Positions 42,995 to 51,824 of a stretch of DNA of 64,000 nt are shown here, piece after piece. Source of the stretch: Streptomyces tibetensis (lineage in GTDB: Bacteria > Actinomycetota > Actinomycetes > Streptomycetales > Streptomycetaceae); assembly GCF_007655005.1 (NCBI RefSeq), contig NZ_SZVW01000016.1, forward strand, positions 124,001 through 188,000, read 5' to 3'. The translations under genes and the position numbers were made by a program. Below the pieces are notes generated by a model. The model was not told the origin of the DNA and did not search any database. It worked only from the letters and a program-made list of their open reading frames with translations. Numbering within the stretch: position 1 is the first letter of the stretch; each line of letters starts with the position of its first letter.

Positions 42995-44266
42995 ATGACC
43001 GGCACTAAGGAAACCCTTGGCGGCCCGGCCGCGGTCGACGATGCGGCACGAAGCGTCACGCGCCCGTTCTACGTATACGCCGTGCTCGCCAACTCGCTCT
43101 TCCAGCGTGGCGTATTCGTCCTCTTCCTTCAGCAGCGAGGCTTCTCCGCCGGGCAAGTGGCCCTCCTGCAGACACTGATCTACCTGGTCAGCGGAGTTGC
43201 GGAGTTGCCGACGGGAGTCATCGCCGACCGAATCGGCAGGCGTGCCAGCATTCTGATCGGCCAGGCGCTGATAGCTGGATGCCTGCTCGGTCAAGTGTCG
43301 TCCTCCACCTACTGGGTGTTCCTGACGCTGTTCGTCGGCCAGGGCGTGGGCATGGCATGTGTATCCGGTTCGGACACCGCCCTGCTGTACGACCTGCTCG
43401 TGCGTCGTGGTGCAACGGCCGGCTACGTCAAGATCAATTCCCGGTTCACCATGCTCGGGACGGTCACCTCGGGAGTCGCCATCGTCCTCGGCGGCCAACT
43501 GCAGCGAGTTTCCTGGGGAATCGTCTACGTCGCTTCGGCGTCGTGCCTCGTCCTGGCCGTGGTGGTGCTGATGTCAGGGGTGCCCGAGATCCGCGGCGCG
43601 GACGCGGTGGACGAGCAGGACGGAGCCGAGAAGGAGCACGGCCACGCCACAGCATGGCGGGCGATGCTTCGGGTCGCCACGCCGACGCTCGTGACGCTTG
43701 TCGTGGTGTCCGGATTGATGCATGCGACTTTGACGCCGTACATCATTTTTACGCAGAAGACCCTCTCCGAGCAGGGAGCGGGCACCGCATTGGTCAGCGT
43801 GGTGATATCGGCGGGATTCTTCGTCGGCGGACTCACTCCCTTGCTGTCGGACCGCGCGGACCGGTGCATCGGGTATCGGGTCATCGTCCCGGTGTCTCTC
43901 GCGACGCTTGCCGTGGCGCTCGGACTGAGCGGCCTCGGCCTTGTCTGGGTCACCATCGCCGCGTTCCTGGTCCTGGTCGGAATCCCCGAGATCACCGCCG
44001 TGATCGTGGACAACGTGTTCAACGAGGCAGTGCCGTCGCGCCACCGGGCGAGCCTGCTGTCGATGATCGCATTCGTGGAGTCGGCGCTCATCGGCATCGG
44101 CTATCTCGTCCTCGGCGCGCTCATGGACGGGATGGGCGCCAGCGTGGGCATGTCCACCTACGCCGCCGTCCCCCTGGTGGCATGTCTCCTGTGGCTCCCG
44201 GTGCTCTTCCGAGGGGCACGCGTGACCACCGAGATCAAGAAGCCCACCGACCAAAAGGCATCCTGA
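42995..44266 (+). CDS. MFS transporter
   Basis: A 423-residue major facilitator protein with twelve hydrophobic segments. YVYAVLANSLFQRGVFVLFL begins helix 1; PTGVIADRIGRRASILIGQA is a clear motif A; VGQGVGMACVSGSDTALLYD is typical of the MFS_1 branch that includes small-molecule exporters. A charged central loop (EIRGADAVDEQDGAEKEHGH) divides the halves. ATG 42995 follows a GGGGGAG site. Its neighbours on the left are IS remnants and a putative oxidase. It may export that enzyme's product, but only position supports this. Confidence 0.85.
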   Translation: MTGTKETLGGPAAVDDAARSVTRPFYVYAVLANSLFQRGVFVLFLQQRGFSAGQVALLQTLIYLVSGVAELPTGVIADRIGRRASILIGQALIAGCLLGQVSSSTYWVFLTLFVGQGVGMACVSGSDTALLYDLLVRRGATAGYVKINSRFTMLGTVTSGVAIVLGGQLQRVSWGIVYVASASCLVLAVVVLMSGVPEIRGADAVDEQDGAEKEHGHATAWRAMLRVATPTLVTLVVVSGLMHATLTPYIIFTQKTLSEQGAGTALVSVVISAGFFVGGLTPLLSDRADRCIGYRVIVPVSLATLAVALGLSGLGLVWVTIAAFLVLVGIPEITAVIVDNVFNEAVPSRHRASLLSMIAFVESALIGIGYLVLGALMDGMGASVGMSTYAAVPLVACLLWLPVLFRGARVTTEIKKPTDQKAS

Positions 44267-44414
44267 AACAGATCATCTCGCGGAACGTCCTGCCCGACAG
44301 CAGAGGCGCTGCTCGTCGACATGTCGCTCCCAGCCGGCGACGGAGCTGTCATCGCGGCGATCAGCGCCAAACGGGATGCGAAGAATCGCGCCACTGAGAA
44401 AACCTCAGTGCCCA

Positions 44415-44948
44415 CTACCCGACGAGCTGTTCTGCCGCTTGGCGGTACTGCCTCGACCGGACTTCTGCCAGCTTCCACAGAGCAGGAAGACCGTCCTTCA
44501 GGAGACCGACTTCCGCCTCCTGCCGGCAGGCCGGCTCGAAGCGGGCGAGGCTGTCGAAGGCGTCGATACCGATGGCGGACGGCCAAGCCGCCACCGCCCG
44601 CGACGCGCAGTCCAGCGTCTGCGCTGCCACGATGTCCTGCAGCTTCGGCTTGGTCAACACCATCGTGCCGAAGACCAGGAAAGCCCAGCCTTTGACGAAG
44701 GCATGGCCCGCGAGCTGTGCCGGGTAGCTGGCGTCCAGGGACCAGCTCTCGGCAAACGCAGAGGCGACGAGGTCTTCGTCGAGCTCTCGGCCGTCAAGAA
44801 ACGCCGCGATGCTGCGGACTCCGGCCATGATCACGCCGTAACGGTCGATCAGGCCGGATCGCTCGGTCAGCACCTGCACGGCTCCGCCCAGCCGGATGGC
44901 TGCGGCACAACACAACGCTTCTCCAACGGCGTCAAAGGCCTCGTCCAC
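44415..44948 (-). CDS. Hypothetical protein
   Basis: GTG 44948 with GGGGAA upstream gives 177 residues, mostly helical: VDEAFDAVGEALCCAAAIRL, RYGVIMAGVRSIAAFLDGRE, then AQLAGHAFVKGWAFLVFGTM and VLTKPKLQDIVAAQTLDCAS. Composition is that of a soluble helical bundle; no signal peptide. The frame is open further upstream to 45116, but that part is arginine-rich noise over the azoR end. I recognise no family. It converges with the MFS gene and lies downstream of azoR in the same direction, 133 bp away. Confidence 0.6.
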   Translation of the reverse strand: MDEAFDAVGEALCCAAAIRLGGAVQVLTERSGLIDRYGVIMAGVRSIAAFLDGRELDEDLVASAFAESWSLDASYPAQLAGHAFVKGWAFLVFGTMVLTKPKLQDIVAAQTLDCASRAVAAWPSAIGIDAFDSLARFEPACRQEAEVGLLKDGLPALWKLAEVRSRQYRQAAEQLVG

Positions 44949-45081
44949 GATTCCCCGCTTCCCGGCCCAGCTCCGACGGTGGTAGCCCCCAGGCACGGTA
45001 ACCGCAGAAGCGAGTAGAGAACGAGGCCTCAGTAGGCCGGCCCACCGGCCCTCCACTTCGCGCCCGCGCGGCTGCCCCCTG

Positions 45082-45732
45082 CTATGCGGCCGGACGCATG
45101 GCCAGTTCCCTGGCACGGGATTCGGCTGCCGCGAGGGAAGCGCTGCGGGATGTCTCGAAGAGGGGGATGAGATCGGCCATGGCCGGGACGGTCGGGGCCA
45201 AGGTCAGTTCGGGGACGATGAAGGTGACGTCCAGACCGAGGCCGGTGCCGAGGGCCTGCTGCAGATAGCTCTGCACGTAGTCATTGCCGTGCTGCGGGGT
45301 TCCCTCCCGGTAGGAGCCACCGCGGCTGGTCACGACGATGGCCGGCTTGCCCGCGAGTGAGGGGCGTTCGGTCATGGAGGTGCGGCCCACGGCGAACACG
45401 TGGTCGATCCAGGCCTTGAGCGTGGAGGGGATCGAGTAGTTGTACATCGGTGCGCTCAGCAAAATCGCGTCCGCCGTCTCGGCTTCCTCGATCAGTTCGG
45501 CGCGCAGCGCGAAGGCGGCCCGTTCTTCCGCGGACTGGTCGCCGGGGGCGGTGTAGCCGGCGTAGTAGGCGGCGGCCCGCAGATGGGGAATCGGGTCGGC
45601 GTCGAGATCACGGTGGATCACCGAGCCCTGCGGGTTCTCGTCCTCCCACACACGCCGGAAGGCGGCGGTCACTGCGCGGGAGTGGGAGCTCTCGCCGTTG
45701 AGGGAGGTGTCGATGTGAAGCAACGTGGCCAT
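45082..45732 (-). CDS. azoR: FMN-dependent NADH:quinone oxidoreductase / azoreductase
   Basis: A 216-residue flavodoxin-like reductase. ATG 45732 opens MATLLHIDTSLNGESSHSRA (the phosphate-binding loop of AzoR), with SAPMYNYSIPSTLKAWIDHV (FMN contact region) and VVTSRGGSYREGTP (second FMN loop). It reduces quinones and azo compounds with NAD(P)H as a two-electron detoxifying enzyme. An AGGAGACTTT site lies upstream. A TetR gene lies 271 bp upstream on the same strand, with paired operators before it, and may control azoR. An open frame to 45864 precedes the true start. Confidence 0.9.
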   Translation of the reverse strand: MATLLHIDTSLNGESSHSRAVTAAFRRVWEDENPQGSVIHRDLDADPIPHLRAAAYYAGYTAPGDQSAEERAAFALRAELIEEAETADAILLSAPMYNYSIPSTLKAWIDHVFAVGRTSMTERPSLAGKPAIVVTSRGGSYREGTPQHGNDYVQSYLQQALGTGLGLDVTFIVPELTLAPTVPAMADLIPLFETSRSASLAAAESRARELAMRPAA

Positions 45733-46003
45733 CAAAGTCTCCTGCGGACTATCGGGCTGCCCTTGCGCGGCACGCCCGGTGGGATGCCCAAAGCCTGCTT
45801 CCTCACGTGCACTTGAGGTCCAGTCGGTGTGATCCACGTCACCGTCGGGCATGCTCTGCGCCATCCGCTCACGGTTCGCAGCCGAGTGCGACGGCGCACT
45901 CAGTGCTTGCAGTCACCCCCCGGCGGCGGGTCCGCGACCGATCACACCGAAACGGCGGCCAGCGCCGCCAGGGCCGCGATTCCCAAGCGCGTTCTGGGCG
46001 TGC
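45733..46003. other. Intergenic region between TetR and azoR
   Basis: About 270 bases between two leftward genes, likely with the azoR promoter. No copy of the paired operator found upstream of the TetR gene is seen here. No coding remnant is apparent. Confidence 0.4.
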
Positions 46004-46615
46004 TCACTCGGCGCCGCCCGAGAGTGCCCCGTGCAGGAACACCTCCACCAGCTCCTGCGGGGTCAGGTCGGGCTCGTCCTCGGTACGCGGCTGGATGAAG
46101 AGCAGCCCGAAGAAGAGGGCCGCGATCTGCTCCGGCGGCCGGCGCAGGGCGGCCCTGTCGGGCTCCAGAAGGTCCACGAGGGCTGCACGGATACGGGCCG
46201 TCGACTCGGTGCGGCCCGCGCCGCGCACCGTGCCCGGGTGCTTGCCGCCGCCCTGCCCCAGCGAGCCCATGACCGCACCCATCCGGGCCATGTGCGCCTG
46301 CAGTGCGTCAGCCGCCTCCGCGAGCCTCTCGGCCAGCGGCTGGGATGCATCGATCGCGTCGAGCTCGCGGACCGCGTGTTCGGGAGAGAGCGCCTCGGCG
46401 ATGCAGGCCTGCAGCAACTCGTCCTTGTCGGCGAAGACACGGAAGATCGTCCCCTCGCCGATGCCCGCGGCGCGGGCGATCTTCGCGGTCGTCACCGCGG
46501 CGCCGTACTCGGCGATCAGCGGGATGGCGGTGTGAATGATCATTTCGCGGCGCCGCTCCGGCGACATGCTGGGGGAACGGCGGCGGGTGGTCTGGTTCTC
46601 CTTGGCTGCTGTCAT
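46004..46615 (-). CDS. TetR-family transcriptional regulator
   Basis: A 203-residue repressor. The DNA-binding domain is RRREMIIHTAIPLIAEYGAA then VTTAKIARAAGIGEGTIFRV and FADKDELLQACI (about residues 23-75). The ligand domain carries a flexible glycine-rich loop (SLGQGGGKHPGTVRG). ATG 46615 is preferred; GTG 46621 is two codons upstream. Two 16-bp palindromes lie 16-54 bp before the start, so it is probably autorepressed. azoR, 271 bp downstream, may be part of the regulon. Confidence 0.87.
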   Translation of the reverse strand: MTAAKENQTTRRRSPSMSPERRREMIIHTAIPLIAEYGAAVTTAKIARAAGIGEGTIFRVFADKDELLQACIAEALSPEHAVRELDAIDASQPLAERLAEAADALQAHMARMGAVMGSLGQGGGKHPGTVRGAGRTESTARIRAALVDLLEPDRAALRRPPEQIAALFFGLLFIQPRTEDEPDLTPQELVEVFLHGALSGGAE

Positions 46616-46630
46616 AACCACGAGAGTACG

Positions 46631-46669
46631 GAGTGAGTCCTCACTCCGTCAATGAGTGAGGACTCACTC
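46631..46669. promoter_or_regulatory. Paired TetR-type operators, nested palindromes
   Basis: GAGTGAGTCCTCACTC (46631-46646) and GAGTGAGGACTCACTC (46654-46669) are each perfect or near-perfect palindromes, and together they form a larger 17-bp-arm palindrome around CCGTCAATG. The right site overlaps the stop codon of the dehydrogenase E2 remnant. Strong candidate for cooperative binding of the adjacent TetR dimer. Confidence 0.75.
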
Positions 46670-48283
46670 CGTGTGTTTTCCCAGCAGATCGGCGGAGCCG
46701 AAGCCGTCGATCACACGCCGGAGAAAACCCGCCGCCGTGCCGCCGTCGCACACGCGGTGGTCGAAGGTCAGGGAGACGTTGACGACCTTGCGGACCTCGA
46801 CACGGCCGTCCCGCACCCAGGGGCGGTCGGTGATGCGGCCCACCCCGATCATCGCGGCCTGGGGGTGGTTCAGGATCGGCGTGGCGCCGTCGACCTCGAA
46901 GCCGCCGTAGTTGTTCAGGGTGAAGGTGCCGCCGGTGAGGTGCTCGGAGGGGAGCGTCCCGCGGCGGGCGAGGCCTGTCAGTCGCCGCAGTTCAGCGGCG
47001 AGGTCGTCGAGGCCGAGACCGGCGGCGTTCCGGACGACCGGGACCACCAGGCCGTGGTCGGCGCGGCGAAGCCGAGATGCACCTGCGGCAACCGGACCAC
47101 CTCCTGACGGTCGGTGTCGACGCGGGAGTTGAGCTCGGGGAACGCGGCGAGCGCGCCCAGGCACGCCCGGGCGAGCAGCGGCATCAAGCCGGTTCCGAGG
47201 GTGGCCCGGGCGGCGAGCAGGCTGTCGGCCTCGGTGTCCGCCCAGATGGTCACGGCGGGCGTGTCCCGCCGGCCCCGGACGAACTTTTCCGCCACGGGGC
47301 GCAACGGGGCCCGGGTGACGGAGAGGAGGGGCTGGTCGGTGTCCCGGTCGTGGGCGGCACCGGTCGTCCTGGCCGTGCCCGCGCAGGCCGGCCGAGGCGG
47401 CTGCCGCAGTGTGCGCCGGCCCGACGTGCCGTAGCCGGTCAGGACGGCACCGGAGGCCGCTGACTCCTCTCCCACGGTGAGCAGCGGCGCCCCCACCTCG
47501 ACGACGGCCCCGGCTCGGCAGTGCAGGGCGGTCACGGTGCCGGTGTACGGACTCGGCAGTGTCACCACGGACTTGGCCGTCTCCACCTCCGCGACGACCT
47601 GGTCGTGTTCGACGGGGTCACCCACGGCGACCTTCCACTCCAGGACCTCCGCCTCGGCCAGCCCCTCACCCAGGTCGGGCAGGAGGAACGTCCGGCCGGT
47701 GATGGCTTCGCCGGTGGCGGCCGGGGTGCCGTCCGTCCGGCGCGCCGCGGCAGGGGAGGCGCTGGTGGCGGGCAGCAGGCGGTGCAGACCGTCCAGTACC
47801 CGGCGCACGTCCGGCAGGTGGGCGTCCTCCAGCAAGGGCGGCGGATACGGGATGTCGAACCCCGTGACGCGCAGCACCGGCGCCCGCAGCGCGTCGAAGC
47901 ACCGCTCCTGCACCCGCGCCGCGATCTCGGCGCCGACTCCGGCGTAGCCCTGGGCCTCGTGCACGACCAGGCACCGCCCGGTCCGGCGCACCGAGGCGGC
48001 CAGCGCATCGTCGTCGAGGGGGACGAGGGCGCGCAGATCCAGCACCTCGACGTCCCGGCCCTCCGCGGCGGCCAGGTGAGCCGCCTCCAGGGCCACGTCG
48101 ACCGACGGCCCGTAGGCGACGAGCGTGGCGTCGCTGCCTTCCCGGCGCACGGCTGCGGTGCCGAACGGCCCGGTGCGGACGGGCAACTCGAGTGGTTCCC
48201 TGGTCCAGTAGCGGCGCTTGGGCTCCAGGAAGATCACCGGGTCCGGGTCGTCGATGGCCTCGCGCAGCAGGCACCGTGCTTAG
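46664..48283 (-). pseudogene. Branched-chain 2-oxoacid dehydrogenase E1beta (truncated) - E2 remnant
   Basis: The minus frame begins at the junction near 48283 with LLREAIDDPDPVIFLEPKRR, the middle of an E1beta subunit; the first half and any E1alpha gene are missing. E1beta ends in LLEDAHLPDVRRVLDGLHRL and continues in frame into E2: lipoyl domain LPDLGEGLAEAEVLEWKVAV with the lipoyl Lys in EVETAKSVV, a short linker, and the acyltransferase domain. The frame slips near 47065 (VHLGFAA), resuming in the next frame with DHGLVVPVVRNAAGLGLDDL and the catalytic HxxxDG in TFDHRVCDGG. No intact complex can be made from this. The E1beta-E2 fusion itself may be original or a product of decay. Confidence 0.8.
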
Positions 48284-49343
48284 CCAGACCCCGTCGGCCT
48301 TCGCCCAGCTGCTGGACGTCGACCACGCCGAGGTGCCCGCCCGTCTCGTCGTCTTCGGAGGTGAGCCGCTGGACGCGCGGATGCTGCTGCCCTGGTTCGA
48401 CCGGCATCCCGAGCGGCCCTGCCGGGTGGTGAACATGTTCGGCATCACGGAGACCACCGTCCATGTCACCGAGCAGACGCTCACCCGGAAACTGGCGCTC
48501 GCCGGCACCCGTTCCGTAGGGCGGGCCCTGCCCGGCTGGCACCTGTACGTGGTGGACCCGGCCGGACGGCTGCTGCCGCCCGGAGTGGCGGGCGAGATAT
48601 GTGTCGGCGGCGCCGGCGTGGCACCCGGCTACCTGGGTCAGGAAGAGCCGACCGGCCGCCGGTTCGTACCGGACCCGTTCTCCGACGGCCCGATGTACCG
48701 CAGCGGCGACCTCGGGCGCCTGCGCCCCGACGGGCGGCTCGAACACCTCGGCCGGATCGACAGCCAGGTGAATATCCGCGGCTTCCGGACGAACTCGACG
48801 AGATCCGCTCCGTCCTGCTGGAGGACCCTGCCGTGCGCTCCGCGGCCGTCCTGGTACGCCGCGACGACCCGGCGGACGCCGCCACGGCCAGGATCGACGC
48901 GTACGTGACCCTTTCATCCGGGGTCGACGACCCCGCCGGGGTGCGTGAGCGGGCTGCCGGCATCCTGCCCGACCACATGCTCCCCGCCACCGTCACCGCA
49001 CTGGACGCTCCCGCTGACGGCCAACGGCAAGCTCGACGCGACGAAGCTCCCCCCGCCCGCCGCCCCGCGCCCGTCGGTGCGGGACGAGGCTCCCCGTACC
49101 GCCGCCGCCGACGACCTCATCGCATGTCTGACGGACATCTGGAGCGACGTCCTGGGCGTGCCCGTCGACCCGGACGACGACTTCTTCGAACTCGGCGGCA
49201 ATTCCCTGTCCGCCGTCCGCATCGGTGCTGCCCTGCGCGCCCGCGGTCTGCCGTCCCTGCGCCTGCGGGAGCTGTACCGGCATCCGACCGTCCGGGCGAC
49301 GGTGGCAAGCCTCGAAGGCACGGACGAGCACCTGCGCACGTGA
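48270..49343 (+). pseudogene. NRPS adenylation-carrier protein remnant with two frameshifts
   Basis: From about 48276 the plus strand reads VLSQTPSAFAQLLD, FGGEPLDARMLLPWFD, MFGITETTVHVTEQTL (A5), GEICVGGAGVAPGYLG (A6), MYRSGDLGRLRPDGRLEHLG and RIDSQVNIRGFR (A7-A8), the latter half of an NRPS adenylation domain. The frame breaks near 48790 (resuming ELDEIRSVLLEDPAV) and again near 49008 (resuming PLTANGKLDATKLP, A10), then a carrier protein with the phosphopantetheine site DDFFELGGNSLSAVRI ends at TGA 49341-49343. The first half of the A domain, including core A1-A4, is missing: homology begins at the same place where the E1beta remnant ends. Dead biosynthetic remnant. Confidence 0.82.
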
Positions 49344-49376
49344 GACGACCGGCGTGCGCACCTGAGACGACCGGCG
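49333..49376. repeat. 22-bp tandem duplication at the NRPS remnant end
   Basis: TGCGCACGTGAGACGACCGGCG (49333-49354) is followed at once by TGCGCACCTGAGACGACCGGCG (49355-49376), one mismatch. The first copy includes the stop codon of the carrier domain. Confidence 0.8.
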
Positions 49377-49600
49377 AAGGCGACCAGACCCGGAAACCGT
49401 CGGGTGGATCGTGGATCGCCGGCCGCTTGAGCGCGCGAACGCCGGGTGCACGCCGGACGGTGCGAGCGCCTGCTCTACCCTCGTGTGCGTGGCCGGTGAG
49501 CGCTATTCGGCCTCCGAGGGGATCGGCAGAGTCACCTGCGCCGAGGGACCACCGGTGCAGGGCTCGGACACAGGCGTTGATTCGCCTGTCAGGAGGACCG

Positions 49601-50272
49601 TTGCACCAGGATCCGCGGGCGGACCGGCCCGGAAGCCACGGAGAGCACCAGATCCAGGGCGAGTTGGGTACCACCAGCCGCGCTGATCGGTTCTACGACG
49701 AACAGGTACTGGACCGGCTCAACTCCAGGATGAGGGAGTTCGTCGCCCGCCAGGAGATGTTCTTTCTCGCCACTTCGGACGGCCGGGGCGAGTGCGACAG
49801 CACGTTCCGCGCCGGGCCGCCCGGCTTTCTCCACGTTCTCGACGACGCGACTCTCGCCTACCCGGAGTACCGGGGGAACGGCGTCATGGCCTCGCTGGGC
49901 AACATCCGGGAGAACCCGCACGTCGGCCTCCTGATGATCGACTTCTCCGAGGACCGCATCGGTTTGCACGTCAACGGCCGGGCCCGCCTGGTTCCCGACG
50001 AGGCGATGCGTCGGAGCCATCCCGGCCTGCCTGTCGATTCCGTGCCCGGCCGCCGCCCCCAGATGTGGGTCGAAGTCGAGGTCGAAGAGGCCTACATCCA
50101 CTGCTCGAAGCACATACCCAGGCTGGTCAGAGCACCGCTGCGGCCGCAGGCCGCGCAGGACGGCGCCGTCGCCGCCGGCGGGGAGCAGGCCTGGGGCACG
50201 GACGACGTCAAGCGCAAAGGCGGCGACTACTTCAAGGCGGCGGAGGCGCGACGCAACCAGGCCGTGCGGTGA
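49601..50272 (+). CDS. Pyridoxamine 5'-phosphate oxidase-like flavin/F420 enzyme
   Basis: A 223-residue split-barrel protein. EFVARQEMFFLATSDGRGEC and RAGPPGFLHVLDDATLAYPE then GNGVMASLGNIRENPHVGLL are the family core for FMN- or F420-binding members; LHVNGRARLV is the next conserved strand. The C-terminal tail (TDDVKRKGGDYFKAAEARRN) is a basic helix. TTG 49601 with AGGAGG five bases upstream is the best start; the frame is open far upstream but through NRPS-remnant noise. The enzyme probably uses a reduced flavin or deazaflavin to reduce or oxidise a small molecule. Not a classic PdxH. Confidence 0.8.
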   Translation: MHQDPRADRPGSHGEHQIQGELGTTSRADRFYDEQVLDRLNSRMREFVARQEMFFLATSDGRGECDSTFRAGPPGFLHVLDDATLAYPEYRGNGVMASLGNIRENPHVGLLMIDFSEDRIGLHVNGRARLVPDEAMRRSHPGLPVDSVPGRRPQMWVEVEVEEAYIHCSKHIPRLVRAPLRPQAAQDGAVAAGGEQAWGTDDVKRKGGDYFKAAEARRNQAVR

Positions 50273-50285
50273 TCCACGCCCCCCT

Positions 50286-50478
50286 GTGGAACGACCCACC
50301 TGGCGACCCGACATCCGCGCCGCCGTCATCTCCAAGGCCCGGGTCAACATGCACCGCAAGCCGCTGAGCATGGCCAGGCCGACGGGACGGTACCAAGGTG
50401 ACGCACTTCCAGGGCGGCGGAGCCCGGGCACTGGGACTCTCGGACGTCGTCCTCAACGACACCGACCTCGACTACTGA
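50286..50478 (+). pseudogene. Unrecognised coding remnant(s)
   Basis: Two protein-like pieces in different frames lie between the oxidase-like gene and the convergent reductase gene: WRPDIRAAVISKARVNMHRK (about 50292-50360) and, in another frame, THFQGGGARALGLSDVVLND with TDLDY and stop TGA 50476-50478. Codon use is Streptomyces-like. I cannot name either. They look like ends of two genes joined by deletion. Confidence 0.35.
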
Positions 50479-50501
50479 GGCCGACCGGCCGGTGACCTGG
50501 A

Positions 50502-51095
50502 CTAGCGGCGGGTGAGGCGGGTGAGGGTGGCTCCGGCGGGGAACGCGGTGCGCTCGGCGACATCGAACACGGTGGGGTCGAAGGCACCGTCGACCACCGG
50601 GATTCCGCTCCCCGCAATGACCGGGTAGGTCTTGATCAGCAGCTCGTCGATCTCGGGCAGCAAGCTGCCCGCGAGCCGGCCGCCTCCGCAGAGCCAGATG
50701 TCCTGGTCGGCGTCCGCCTCGCACTTGAGCTCGCGGACGAGGCCGAGCGGGTCGCTCGCCACGACGGTGACCGCTGGGTCGACGTCGGGCTCGAGGGAGC
50801 TGGACACGACGTACTGGCGCAGGTGTGCGTACGGGCTGGTGATCCCGTTGCCGTGGGGGAGGCGGTAGGTGCCGAGGCCCATGACGACGGTGTCGAAACG
50901 CCGGTTGGGCTCGTCTGCCACGCCCGCGGCAGCGCGGTAGGCCGTCGGGACGGTCTCCGGATGCAGCGCGTTCATCCAGTTCGCGTAGGCGGTGGCCTGC
51001 TGGTCGTCGCCCTGCGGGAAGAAGCCGAACTCCCCGCCCGGGCCCGCGATGCGGCCGTCGAGCGAGACGCCGATGTAGTACACGAGCTTTCGCAC
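50502..51095 (-). CDS. Dihydrofolate reductase-fold protein (RibD C-terminal family)
   Basis: A 197-residue NAD(P)H-dependent reductase of the RibD_C/DHFR-like family. It opens LVYYIGVSLDGRIAGPGGEF and contains FDTVVMGLGTYRLPHG, QYVVSSSLEPDVDP, the dinucleotide site IWLCGGGRLAGSLLPEIDEL and LLIKTYPVIAGSGIPVVDGA. Substrate unknown; such stand-alone proteins are common in Streptomyces. It is divergent from a TetR gene with a 69-bp gap holding TAGTACT palindromes, so it is probably repressed by that regulator. ATG 51095 is the only strong start. Confidence 0.87.
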   Translation of the reverse strand: MRKLVYYIGVSLDGRIAGPGGEFGFFPQGDDQQATAYANWMNALHPETVPTAYRAAAGVADEPNRRFDTVVMGLGTYRLPHGNGITSPYAHLRQYVVSSSLEPDVDPAVTVVASDPLGLVRELKCEADADQDIWLCGGGRLAGSLLPEIDELLIKTYPVIAGSGIPVVDGAFDPTVFDVAERTAFPAGATLTRLTRR

Positions 51096-51111
51096 GATGG
51101 TCCCCCACGCA

Positions 51112-51148
51112 TAGTACTCTGGTTGAAGTGGTTTGAAAGTAGTACTAC
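51112..51148. promoter_or_regulatory. TAGTACT operators between RibD-like and TetR genes
   Basis: TAGTACT at 51112-51118 is repeated in inverted form as AGTACTA at 51141-51147; the right site is part of GTAGTACTAC, itself a perfect palindrome (51139-51148). The spacing is about two helical turns. It lies between the divergent starts in AT-richer DNA and is the expected binding site of the TetR protein. Confidence 0.65.
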
Positions 51149-51164
51149 GCCTGGAGTGGTGTCA

Positions 51165-51743
51165 ATGGTGAGACGGAACGACCAGCGGCGCGCGGCCCTC
51201 GTCGACGCGGCGATCGAGGTGCTGGCCCGGGAAGGCGCACGGGGCCTGACGTTTCGGGCCGTGGATGCAGCGGCCTCCGTCCCCGTCGGCACGGCATCCA
51301 ACTACTTCGCCAGTCGCGACGACCTGTTCACGCAGGCCGGCGCCCGGGTGTACGAGCGGCTTCAGCCGGACGAAGAGCTGATCGCGCGACAGCGGGCGGC
51401 AGGCCGCGACCGGGAGACCTATGTCGGCCTGATGCGCGATCTGGTCGGCCGTGTCGCGTCCTTCCGCACCGGCTATCTCGCCCTGCTGGAACTTCGCCTT
51501 GAGGCCACCCGGCGTCCCGAACTGCGCAAGGTCCTCACGGAGCGGGTCCGCGCCGACGTCGACGCCAACGTCGCCTACCACGAGGCTTCCGGCCTCCCTG
51601 GCGACGCCACGGCCGTCAAGCTGCTCATGCTGACGTTGAACTGGCTGATCGTCGAGCAGCTCACCCTGCCGGACGTCTTCACGGAGGTGGAGCGTGAACA
51701 GCTGGTGACGGCCGCGGTGGAGCGCATCGTGGCGGCCGAGTAG
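51165..51743 (+). CDS. TetR-family transcriptional regulator
   Basis: A 192-residue repressor. The N-terminal DNA-binding domain is RRAALVDAAIEVLAREGARG then LTFRAVDAAASVPVGTASNY and FASRDDLFTQAG (residues 7-58). The ligand domain includes YLALLELRLEATRRPELRKV and LNWLIVEQLTLPDVFTEVER. ATG 51165 follows CTGGAG. It shares a divergent promoter with the RibD-like reductase. Ligand unknown. Confidence 0.87.
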   Translation: MVRRNDQRRAALVDAAIEVLAREGARGLTFRAVDAAASVPVGTASNYFASRDDLFTQAGARVYERLQPDEELIARQRAAGRDRETYVGLMRDLVGRVASFRTGYLALLELRLEATRRPELRKVLTERVRADVDANVAYHEASGLPGDATAVKLLMLTLNWLIVEQLTLPDVFTEVEREQLVTAAVERIVAAE

Positions 51744-51824
51744 CAACGTCTGCTGCCCGGCCGCAGTGGGTGAGACCGGCGTCGGCGAGTGCGATGCCCG
51801 GCCCCACCGGCTTCTGTGCCGGTA

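Noticed and set aside
44415..45116. Longer form of the hypothetical protein starting at 45116
   Set aside because: The extra N-terminus is Arg/Gly/Pro-rich and overlaps the azoR end; GTG 44948 with a ribosome site is better.
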